DNA of 64,000 nt from Streptomyces phaeolivaceus (GTDB lineage: Bacteria; Actinomycetota; Actinomycetes; Streptomycetales; Streptomycetaceae), in assembly GCF_009184865.1 (NCBI RefSeq), contig NZ_CP045096.1, positions 4,278,001 to 4,342,000 of the forward strand. The letters are read 5' to 3'. The notes under the pieces were generated by a model that ran no database searches, was not told the origin of the DNA, and saw only the letters and a list, made by a program, of their open reading frames with translations. Shown here one piece after another: positions 35,267 through 42,808 of this stretch. The translations under genes were made by a program, and so were the position numbers. How positions within the stretch are numbered: the stretch's first letter is position 1; each line of letters starts with the position of its first letter.

Positions 35267-37246
35267 TCAGTCGGCGGCGCGGAAGGGCGGCAGGTTGTTG
35301 GGGTTGTTTCGTTCGAGCCAACCCTTTCCGTCCGCCGCGATTCCCTCCAAGAGGCGGAAGGTGTGGGTGAAACCAGCCGAAGCGAGGTTGATCTCGGCGA
35401 TTTCCCGGGCGTTTTCATCCGGTGCCAGTTGATGGGTGTCGGCGTCCTTGACACGAATGTTCCTGGCCGGCCCGTTGGTGAGGATGAGCTCCAGGTCGTA
35501 GCCAACATCGGTGCGTTCCGTGACCTGCACGGAGGAAAACGCGTCGAACCGATAGTTACTTCGCTGCTCTTTCTCGCGTTTCGCATCGGTGAAATCGAAT
35601 TCCGTGCTGATTTCACGAACGCCATCCTGAGTGACCAGGAAAAGACGGAAGTTGTAGCGCGAGTATCGCCAAGGACCGCCCTTCACCCGCCCTCGCTTGT
35701 AGGGGCGTGCGGGTGTCATCAGGATGGCGTGGGTGATCAGGTCACGCCAGGTGAGTTGGTGGTGGCGGAGTGCTTCGTCGACGAACAGCGTCTTGTCGCA
35801 CGTGAGCCAGTTCTCCATTTCCAGCTCGCTGGGTCGCGTGGTGTCCAGGAACGACTTCCAGTTCTGGTAAGCGACTTGCCGCGCGGTCAACTGCTCTTGA
35901 TACTGCTGGGTTTCCTCGGCCATTCGGCGCTCTTCGCCTCGGGCCTCCAGCCACGAGAAAGCGGCCGCGCGTCCGGACAAGACCGCACCGACTACGGCCA
36001 GGACAGCCATCAGCAGCGACTCGCCGGAACCTGCAGCCACTGTTCCGAGCATGCCCAGAGTGGTGACGCCGAGAGCGATGAGGGCAATCACGCACAGCCC
36101 TTGCGCCACCGCAGCCGTCTGGTTCTGGCGACGTTGATCGAACAGAGTTCCTCTGTTGTGGCGGTCTCGGGCATCCTCGGCAAGATAGCGGATAAGCCAG
36201 TTGACCCGGTCCACGCTGATTCGGCTCTCGCGGTAGAGAAACGCGATCTCGGCGACGAGGCTATTACGGATGTGGATGGTATGACCGAGCCATTCCTGCG
36301 GGGCGAATCCATGCGGCGCGCGGACACTGAAGTAATGGTCGAACGAATGACGGACGCGGTTGGTGAACCCGTCCCCGGGAGAGGCGGGATCACGTGGGTG
36401 CGGGATGTGGGGCTGAGCGTTCTTGGCCTTCAGCTGATGTTCCCGGTACCACCATCGGCTCCCGGAGAAGGCCGCGGCCAGGCCCGCACCGAGCGCCACC
36501 AGCAACTCGATGACGGCTGCGGCCGGATTCGCGATCAGCGCCAGGATCCAGAGGAATGCGCTGCTGACGGCGAACAGTCCGGCGCGGACCGGGAGGGCTG
36601 CTCGGGCGGCAGCGGCGGTGCTCGGACGGGGCAGCATGGCCCGTGCCCCGATCGGGTCGGGTTCGAAATAGGCCCAGACCCGTTTGACCCGTTCGTTGGC
36701 GAAGCGATCCGTCTCGGCCCGTTCGCGGTTCTCGGCCCACAGACCGTCCTTCAGACCTCCGGTGAGTACGAGGTCGAAGTGGCGGAGGATCACGTCACGC
36801 CGACGAGGTGACAGGGCCCGCAGCCGCTCCAGTACGCGTCTTGTCTCGCCATCCGCGGTGCTGAGCATCGCCAGCAGTTCGAAGGCGATGCTCAGAGCGT
36901 CTTTCCACTCTCCGTCGACGTAGTTCCGTACGAGCCCGGAAGCATGGTGCAGCCGATGGAGTTCTTCTGTGCTGAGGTCGTGGTAGGCGCGTCCACTGAG
37001 CATGGCGAGCACCCAGTGGAAACGGACCTCCGCGTTGTCGTATCCGTGAGCGATCGCGTCACTGATCATGTCGCGGGCACGGCTGGGGATGCCATCCTCC
37101 AGGAAGCGGACACCGACGCTGTACTTCTCCTGAGGCGACGCATCAGGATGGACGAAGTAGACGTTGGAATCGTGTACGGTCTCGGCCTGGATTCCGACGG
37201 TGGAGTAACTGGCCGAATTGTTCGTGACAGGGCTTCCGTCGATCAT
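35267..37246 (-). CDS. Four-TM protein with N-terminal amyloid-like motif
   Basis: The 659 residues start at an ATG overlapping the nucleosidase stop (ATGA). Residues 11-34 contain STVGIQAETVHDSNVYF, matching 10 of 17 positions of STVGIMAGSVTGSSVYV near the C-terminus of the nucleosidase. Residues 40-190 are helical and TPR-like. Two TM pairs follow (LFAVSSAFLWILALIANPAA with VIELLVALGAGLAAAF; GLCVIALIALGVTTLGMLG with LLMAVLAVVGAVLSGRAAAF). A soluble C-terminal domain ends it. It may be a membrane-anchored sensor or executioner joined to the nucleosidase by motif stacking. The C-terminal domain is not recognised. Confidence 0.75.
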   Translation of the reverse strand: MIDGSPVTNNSASYSTVGIQAETVHDSNVYFVHPDASPQEKYSVGVRFLEDGIPSRARDMISDAIAHGYDNAEVRFHWVLAMLSGRAYHDLSTEELHRLHHASGLVRNYVDGEWKDALSIAFELLAMLSTADGETRRVLERLRALSPRRRDVILRHFDLVLTGGLKDGLWAENRERAETDRFANERVKRVWAYFEPDPIGARAMLPRPSTAAAARAALPVRAGLFAVSSAFLWILALIANPAAAVIELLVALGAGLAAAFSGSRWWYREHQLKAKNAQPHIPHPRDPASPGDGFTNRVRHSFDHYFSVRAPHGFAPQEWLGHTIHIRNSLVAEIAFLYRESRISVDRVNWLIRYLAEDARDRHNRGTLFDQRRQNQTAAVAQGLCVIALIALGVTTLGMLGTVAAGSGESLLMAVLAVVGAVLSGRAAAFSWLEARGEERRMAEETQQYQEQLTARQVAYQNWKSFLDTTRPSELEMENWLTCDKTLFVDEALRHHQLTWRDLITHAILMTPARPYKRGRVKGGPWRYSRYNFRLFLVTQDGVREISTEFDFTDAKREKEQRSNYRFDAFSSVQVTERTDVGYDLELILTNGPARNIRVKDADTHQLAPDENAREIAEINLASAGFTHTFRLLEGIAADGKGWLERNNPNNLPPFRAAD

Positions 37247-38406
37247 GACAAGTCACCCGCCGCGACAACCAGTGGTGCCAGCCTGGAGACCAGCTCGGGA
37301 AACTCCGCGATCAGACCGCGTAACCTCTTGAGTGCCATGGTCGCCCTCTTGGACGATTCGGGCGTGCTCTCCCTTGCCGCCCGGCGGGCAAAGCCCAGTT
37401 CGGCCAGTGCCTCTCGGTAGGTGTCGTCGTCGGGGGCGCCGTCGGCGTGGTGACGATTCAAATGCTCCCGGAACCTGTCCAGTTCCGCGACCAAGTCCGC
37501 CGGACCGGTCACCTTCGGGTCCGCATTCACATAGACGCTGCTCCCGGTGACCGAGCCGGCCATGATGCCAACGGTGCTGTTGTGTGCGGTATTGCTGATG
37601 TGCTCCTTGAGTCCGTTGGCCGTACGTGCCTTGTCTGCCTGGGACATCGCGATCTGCTCCTGTTCTCCGACCAGTTCCACGGCCAGCCGTGTGGCGAATG
37701 CCGCCGCGCTCGCCGCCGCCCGTGGCTGCCAATTACGGTCCTCCGCGCTGCCCTTCGTACCGTCCGCCCGGTCGCTGATTCCTCGGATGATGGCCACCGG
37801 CGCCCCGTTGAGATGACCGGCCTGGGCCACACCGGCGGCCTCCATCTCGATCGCGAGCGCGTCGTTGTAGTGCTGCCGGATCCACCGCGCCTCGGCCGAG
37901 ATCGTCGAGTTCTGCACGACCTCGCCGGCGGCGATCGCGCCGAAGTGCACGTGCGGCGCGCGCCCGTGACTGGGTGCGTAGTCGGCCCAGTCGTTCACAC
38001 GAGCCAGATGCGAGGCGAGTTGGCTGATACCGTGCGCCGTCTCCCACACGCGGGGACGGGCCTTGAGTCCGTCGTCCTCGCTGGTCCCACCGTGGTAGGC
38101 GTACACGTGTGTCGCCATCACCACGTCGCCCAGCCTGGCGGTGTCCCACAGGGCACCTGCGACGCCGACGAACAACACGGCCACCGGCGAAAACTGCTGA
38201 ATCGCACGCTCAGCGATCACCGCGGCGGAATGATTCCCCTTGTTCGCCAGACCGAGCGCGACACGACATGAAGTGCCCTGCACGGTTCCCACCTCGAACC
38301 GCGTTCCACGCTCATGACGGTGAAGCTGTGGACCGGCCAGTTTCCGGCGCACAGCCTCGTACTCGAGATTGAGGGCGGTGAGAATCACCACCAGGTCATT
38401 CGACAT
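37243..38406 (-). CDS. Nucleosidase/nucleoside phosphorylase-like effector with C-terminal amyloid-like motif
   Basis: The 387-residue protein has a PNP/UDP-phosphorylase-type domain (1-250): VVILTALNLEYEAVRRKL at the N-terminus, VLFVGVAGALW, the active-site helix AIEMEAAGVAQAG and RGISDRADG. Such domains cleave N-glycosidic bonds of MTA/SAH, purine nucleosides or, in some defence effectors, adenine nucleotides. Residues 277-293 are the amyloid-like motif STVGIMAGSVTGSSVYV; a charged helical tail follows (305-387). The stop of the NUDIX gene directly abuts this ATG (TAG|ATG), and this gene overlaps the next by 4 nt. Substrate unknown; an abortive-infection role is inferred. Confidence 0.85.
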   Translation of the reverse strand: MSNDLVVILTALNLEYEAVRRKLAGPQLHRHERGTRFEVGTVQGTSCRVALGLANKGNHSAAVIAERAIQQFSPVAVLFVGVAGALWDTARLGDVVMATHVYAYHGGTSEDDGLKARPRVWETAHGISQLASHLARVNDWADYAPSHGRAPHVHFGAIAAGEVVQNSTISAEARWIRQHYNDALAIEMEAAGVAQAGHLNGAPVAIIRGISDRADGTKGSAEDRNWQPRAAASAAAFATRLAVELVGEQEQIAMSQADKARTANGLKEHISNTAHNSTVGIMAGSVTGSSVYVNADPKVTGPADLVAELDRFREHLNRHHADGAPDDDTYREALAELGFARRAARESTPESSKRATMALKRLRGLIAEFPELVSRLAPLVVAAGDLS

Positions 38407-39150
38407 CTACTCCCCTTCCTCTCCCGTGTCCTCTTCCAACCCGGACGGCATGGGTCGGATCAGCGGTGGAGACAACACTGTCTTCGGCCCGGCTCGGTAC
38501 AGCCGCGCGGGGCGTCCTCCCGTGGTTCTGCGCCCCGAGCCGGCGGGTATAAGGAATCCCTTTACAGCCTGGACTTTCCGGTAGAAATTACGGGTGTCGA
38601 GTTCGGTACCCCAAACCGCCTCGTACACCTTCTGCAACTCGGCTATGGTGAAGAGTTCTCCGCAGAATGCGGTGGCCAGCGCCGAGAATTCGAGCTTGGT
38701 ACGAGCGCGTTCGATTCCGTCCGCCACAATCCGGCGGTGATCGAAGGCCAGTTCCAGCTCACCGGACAGGACGGATTCCGCCGGAACCCACGCGGCATCC
38801 ACGGCATCTGTTCCCGCGACCGGTTCGGGGAGTCCCGGTGCGATCGCCAAGTAGGCCACAGAAACGACTCGTCCCCGTGGATCACGGGCCGCATCCCCGT
38901 AGATGGCCAACTGCTCAAGATGCACCGACCGGGCACCCAGAGCGGTTTCCTCACTCAACTCGCGGTGGGCGGCGTCCAGGATCTCCTCACCAGCGTGATT
39001 GAGGAATCCGCCAGGCAGAGCCTGCATCCCCTGAAAAGGGTCTTCGCCCCGCTCGACGAGCAGGACACACAGTCGCCCCTCACGCAGCGTCAGGATCACG
39101 AGATCGACCGTCAGCAGTACGGGGATGGGTGACCACGCGTCAACTTGCAT
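38407..39150 (-). CDS. NUDIX-domain protein with C-terminal winged helix (NrtR-like)
   Basis: The 247-residue protein has an N-terminal NUDIX fold (about 8-135) with box GGFLNHAGEEILDAAHRELS followed by EETAL, and a C-terminal winged helix (about 150-225; FTIAELQKVYEAVWGTELDT, RNFYRKVQAVKGFLIPAG). This is the NrtR layout, in which the NUDIX part binds ADP-ribose or a related nucleotide and controls DNA binding. The first box appears complete enough for hydrolysis too. It is first in the operon with the nucleosidase and may regulate it in response to a nucleotide signal. Confidence 0.85.
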   Translation of the reverse strand: MQVDAWSPIPVLLTVDLVILTLREGRLCVLLVERGEDPFQGMQALPGGFLNHAGEEILDAAHRELSEETALGARSVHLEQLAIYGDAARDPRGRVVSVAYLAIAPGLPEPVAGTDAVDAAWVPAESVLSGELELAFDHRRIVADGIERARTKLEFSALATAFCGELFTIAELQKVYEAVWGTELDTRNFYRKVQAVKGFLIPAGSGRRTTGGRPARLYRAGPKTVLSPPLIRPMPSGLEEDTGEEGE

Positions 39151-39479
39151 ACGGATTAAGCTACTTCAATTCCTGTCACTATGACAAGAATGGGTGTACG
39201 GAGGCCGTTGGCGCTGTAGGCGGTGGCGCGCCGAGCGCTCGACTCGGCGCCCGCTCCGCGGCCTGGTGTGGGCCGATCGTGGTCAGCTGGTTCGGTGTTG
39301 CGTCGAAGCAGCTCGGGGACAGGTACTTGCGTTCCTGGAAGGTGTGGAGAGCTGCCTGGACTGACGGTCGGACGGGGCCACGTCGGTGGAGCCGACGATC
39401 GCACGACAGGACAGACGCCGGACGAGGTGAAGTGGGAGCGCGGCATCGGACGGCCCAGGCACCTCGGCGACGCCGTAAG

Positions 39480-39562
39480 AGTGGCTCTCGCTCCGCCATC
39501 ACGGCGGCGAGCGACATCTTCTGGGCTCGTTGCAGCCAACGGATCTCGGCCCAGTCCTCCAG
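39480..39562 (-). pseudogene. IS21 IstA N-terminal scrap
   Basis: A minus-strand frame reads LEDWAEIRWLQRAQKMSLAA, like the start of IstA (compare VEDWAEIRRLHRAEQMPIRA at 46.1 kb). No further IstA sequence follows. The rest of 39151-39912 holds no gene. Confidence 0.55.
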
Positions 39563-39912
39563 TCAGCCTGATCTGCTCACGCCAGAACCATCGAATTCGA
39601 CCGCGCTTCGGCGTTTCGGTGCGTCCCGCGGTCCGGGTTCTGCGACGGCTCACGTCGCCGAGTGGTGTGGCTGACAAGTCGACCGGCTCGCGTCGTTGCC
39701 GGTCGACCGCGGGGGGGTGCCCCTATCTGTTTCGTCAACCCTGGTGGGGCCGGCTTGTAGGGGTTGATCCTGGTTTTCGGGAACGTTCCGCGAAGCGGGA
39801 TGTTCCCGGTGGATCGGGTGGCTGATGGGCAGCCCGGTGGCCGGCCAGGGCCGCAGTGGCCGTGCCGGTGCGCGGGTGTGATGGGGCCTGGAGGGCAGAG
39901 GCGGCGGAGGCG

Positions 39913-41136
39913 TCAGGCAGCGAGGCCGACATCGCCCGGGGTGCGTGCTTCGTAAAGAGCCCCAGTGCGGATCATCGCGTGGATGACGTTCACGCGCTGG
40001 CGGGCCAGGCGGAGGATCGCCTGGGTGTGGGTCTTGCCGCGTGCGCGCTGGCGGTCGTAGTAGATCCGGGAGGACGGGTCGGACTTGCAGCCGATCGCCG
40101 CGAACGCGGCCTGGAACAGGGCACGTTTGAGGAGCCGGTTGCCGCGGTGGGGTGCGTGCTCGCCACGAATCGAGGTGCCGGAGGACTTCGTGGCCGGGGC
40201 GAGCCCGGCGTAGGAGGCGAGGTGTCCGGAGCTGGGGAAACCGGTGCCGTCACCGATCGCGACGATCACGGCGGCCGTGGTCCTGACGCCCAGGCCGGGC
40301 AGCGACGTCAGGAGGTGGAAAAGAGGGAGGGCCTCCAGCAGGGCGGCGATCTCCTGCTCGGCCTGGCGGCGCTGGGTGTGGGCGGCGGCGAGCTGGGCGG
40401 CCAGACCGGGCACGATCAGCGCGGATGCCTCGGTGCCGGGAACGACGAGGGTCTGCTCGGCGAGCGCGTCGAAGATCTCGGTGGTGAGGTGATGGGCCTT
40501 GCGCGAACCGTGCACCTTGAGCAGGGCCTCGCAGCGGGCCCGGCCCAGCTTCTTCAGCCTCGCCGGGGAGCCGTGGCGCTGGAGGAGGGCCTGGATGTAG
40601 GGGTAGGCCAGGCGGGGGCCGAGGACGCGTTCGAGGGAAGGGTGGATCTGGGAGAGCAGGCCGCGCAGCCGGTTGGTGGTGCGGTTGACCTCGCTGGCCA
40701 GGTCGTTGTCGTAGCCGGTGAGCATGGTCAGCTCGGCCAGTACCTCGTCGTCGCGGTCCACCGCGCGCAGGGTGTGCGGCATGGTGCGGGCGGTCTCGGC
40801 GATCACGAACGCGTCGCGGGCATCGGTCTTGGCCTCACCCGGGTGCAGGTCGGCGGCCCGCCGCATCGACAGCCCCGGCAGGTAAGCCACCCGGCAGCCC
40901 GCCGCGCGGGCCACCGTCAGCGGCAGCGCACCGATGTTGGCGACCTGGTCCACGATCACCAGAACGGTGCCGAACTTCGCCACCAGCCTGGTGAACAGCT
41001 CCAGCAGTCGCGGCTCGGTGTTGGGCAGCCGCTTGTCGTGCACCGTTCTGCCGTCCTCGGTCCGGCCGTGGGCGTGGTGGAACTCCTTGCCCAGGTCCAG
41101 GCCGAGGAAGAGATCTATCGCGGTCGTGTCGACCAT
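39913..41136 (-). CDS. IS110-family transposase
   Basis: The 407-residue protein starts at MVDTTAIDLFLGLDLGKEFH. The N-terminal DEDD-type domain has FLGLDLGKEFHHA, VLVIVDQVANIGA and EAKTDARDAFVIAETARTM; the C-terminal serine-containing transposase domain has LTSLPGLGVRTTAAVIVAIG, FPSSGHLASYAGLAPATKSS and GNRLLKRALFQAAF. These order and length fit IS110. Members lack clear inverted repeats, so the element ends are not defined. It is intact and may be mobile. Confidence 0.93.
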   Translation of the reverse strand: MVDTTAIDLFLGLDLGKEFHHAHGRTEDGRTVHDKRLPNTEPRLLELFTRLVAKFGTVLVIVDQVANIGALPLTVARAAGCRVAYLPGLSMRRAADLHPGEAKTDARDAFVIAETARTMPHTLRAVDRDDEVLAELTMLTGYDNDLASEVNRTTNRLRGLLSQIHPSLERVLGPRLAYPYIQALLQRHGSPARLKKLGRARCEALLKVHGSRKAHHLTTEIFDALAEQTLVVPGTEASALIVPGLAAQLAAAHTQRRQAEQEIAALLEALPLFHLLTSLPGLGVRTTAAVIVAIGDGTGFPSSGHLASYAGLAPATKSSGTSIRGEHAPHRGNRLLKRALFQAAFAAIGCKSDPSSRIYYDRQRARGKTHTQAILRLARQRVNVIHAMIRTGALYEARTPGDVGLAA

Positions 41137-41505
41137 GCGCGCCTGCCCCTCGCCACTCGTCTCCTGAAACTCCCGGCCGTCCCTGCGGCACCACACGCCG
41201 GCAACCACGTTACGCAGACATGCCGCCCGTGAAGCGGCCCGGCATTGCGCCGGACCAGGCGGTCGTCAGGCCCCTCATCAGCGGTCAAGCGGTGCCCCGA
41301 AGCCCGGCGGCAACACCCCCCAGGTCATGCACTTCGACAGGGGGCACACAGCCATACCGGACCCGGGGGCCAGGCGCCCCGTTGCGGGGCCACGGAAAAG
41401 GTAACGGGGGTGGGCGTGAGCGAGATCAGCATGCCGCACGGACGGCAGACAGTACGCTGAATCCTGCGGGATCGGGCCCGCGGCACAGTGTCCGGGAGGT
41501 GCTTC

Positions 41506-42072
41506 ATGACGGCCGAGATGGTGGCCCCGGCGTGGATGCATGAGCAGATCACGGCGGAGGTCTACGAGTCCTGGTCCGAGGAGCAGTGCGCCGGTATCGA
41601 GATCGTGGACGGGATGGTCGTCGTGAGTCCGAGCGCGTCCAAGCGGCACAACCGACTGGCGCGGATTCTCGCGAACGCCCTGGATGCCGCCGCGGGCCCG
41701 GAGTGGAACGCCGACACGGACTTCGACGTCCGGCTTCAGGACGTCCCGCTCACCAATCGTCGCCCGGACGTCGTCGTGTACCGCGCAGACACGATCGACA
41801 TCACCCCGACCCGCCCTGAACACGTGCTGCTGGTCGCGGAGGTGGTGTCGCCGGGCTCGGAGACCACCGACCGGATCGTGAAGGTCGATCAGTACGCCAA
41901 GGCAGGCATCGGCTTCTACTGGCGGATCGAGCAGGCCGCGACAGGCGTGGCTCTCGTCTACACCTACGTTCTCGACCCCGCGACGAAGACCTATCGGGAC
42001 GGAGACGTCTTCACCGGCGTCCTCAAGGCAGCAGCCCCCTTCCCGGTGGAGATCGACCTCGGCCAGATCTGA
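41506..42072 (+). CDS. Uma2-family (DUF820) endonuclease-like protein
   Basis: The 188-residue protein starts after GGGAGGTG. It shows the Uma2 layout: MHEQITAEVYESWSEEQCAG, IEIVDGMVVVSPSASKRHNR, NRRPDVVVYRADTIDITP, VLLVAEVVSPGSETTDRIVK and KVDQYAKAGIGFYWRIE. The PDVVV...EVVSPGSE...K arrangement is a PD-(D/E)XK-like core. Such genes are abundant in Streptomyces and often lie in islands. Biological role unknown. Confidence 0.9.
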   Translation: MTAEMVAPAWMHEQITAEVYESWSEEQCAGIEIVDGMVVVSPSASKRHNRLARILANALDAAAGPEWNADTDFDVRLQDVPLTNRRPDVVVYRADTIDITPTRPEHVLLVAEVVSPGSETTDRIVKVDQYAKAGIGFYWRIEQAATGVALVYTYVLDPATKTYRDGDVFTGVLKAAAPFPVEIDLGQI

Positions 42073-42098
42073 CCACCAGCTTCTCAGCAGTCGGCAGG

Positions 42099-42152
42099 GC
42101 GTGAGCGATGCGTGAGCGATGCGTGAGCGATGCGTGAGCGATGCGTGAGCGG
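42099..42152 (+). repeat. 11-bp tandem repeat near the right end of element A
   Basis: GCGTGAGCGAT occurs four times in direct succession plus a fifth variant ending GCGG. One and a half copies occur at the equivalent place in element B (about 48315-48335), and CGTGAGCGG also occurs near the left ends. It may include binding sites for element recombination proteins. Confidence 0.7.
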
Positions 42153-42267
42153 ACGGTCCGAGACAGGGCGGTATGAGCCGGATCAAGTGGCTCACCGCGT
42201 GGCTCTGACCAGGGCAAACAGCACCGTGCGGCAGCGCCAGGCACCACCCGGCAAGGATTCGATCCCA

Positions 42268-42310
42268 CTCCTAAAGCGGGTGTCGCAGGTTCGAATCCTG
42301 CCGGGGGCAC
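42268..42310 (+). repeat. att copy 2, junction of elements A and B
   Basis: Identical to the tRNA 3' part at 34162-34204. The 25-30 bases before it (CACCACCCGGCAAGGATTCG and on) are shared with att copy 3 but not with the tRNA, so copies 2 and 3 are right-end junctions of related elements. Confidence 0.93.
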
Positions 42311-42479
42311 CATGTAGTACGCCGCTGACCTGGGGTTTCCTCCCCAGGGAGGCGCTCCAATCGGCCTCGGACTCCTCGTCCGGGGCCGTTTCCGTGAGCG
42401 GACGGGGAGTTGATCTCCCGAGAATCTCCCAACGGATGAGCATCCGAAACGAACTCGAGTCGAGTATCTCCGTGTGCTG

Positions 42480-42808
42480 TGGGGTTCGGCCTCCGCTCCA
42501 GGAACGGCGTTCTCGGAACTGGCACGGGCGCGGTACGAGCCGGCCTGCGGCCTCGGTGATCGCCAAGTCCGCCTGGGCGCAGGCTGACATACGTGTCGGC
42601 TGTGACGGTGATCGAGGAATGGCGAACACCCGGCCGCATAGGCCAGCGTTGCCGCGCCGTCGCGCAGGTCGTGAAGCAGGACCGGCGCGAGGCGTTCTCC
42701 TCGCACAGCTCGATGAACCGCCTGGTGACGCGGGCGAGGTGGATCGGTTCTCCGTTCCAACCGGTGAAACCCCGCCATGACTTTCGGCAGCACGACCCCA
42801 GCAGGGCA
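42480..42808 (-). pseudogene. Integrase remnant (element B) with frameshifts
   Basis: On the minus strand, fragments in different frames spell a tyrosine integrase C-terminal half: GEPIHLARVTRRFIELCEEN, LLHDLRDGAATLAYAAG (the HxxR box, about 42662-42673) and SSITVTADTYVSL (before the catalytic Tyr). The frames do not join, so the gene is dead. The upstream half is absent; the group II intron lies directly upstream. Confidence 0.75.

Larger units (their letters stand above)
34205..42310 (+). mobile_element. Integrated element A (8.1 kb) at tRNA-Arg
   Basis: It is bounded by att copies 1 and 2. The left end starts with hairpin CCTGGGG/CCCCAGG and an integrase C-terminal remnant; the right end carries CGTGAGCG repeats and a segment CACCACCCGGCAAGGATTCG before att 2. 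Both ends are closely related to those of element B. Cargo: a NUDIX/nucleosidase/TM-protein operon, an IS21 scrap, an IS110 copy and a Uma2 gene. No intact integrase or replication gene is visible, so it is probably immobile by itself. Confidence 0.8.

Noticed and set aside
42099..42152. CRISPR array
   Set aside because: The GCGTGAGCGAT units are directly adjacent with no spacers; simple tandem repeat. No cas gene is in the window.
42268..42310. Second and third tRNA-Arg genes at 42.3 and 48.45 kb
   Set aside because: Only the 3' 43 bp are present; the acceptor 5' arm and D-arm are missing, so these are att duplicates, not tRNA genes.
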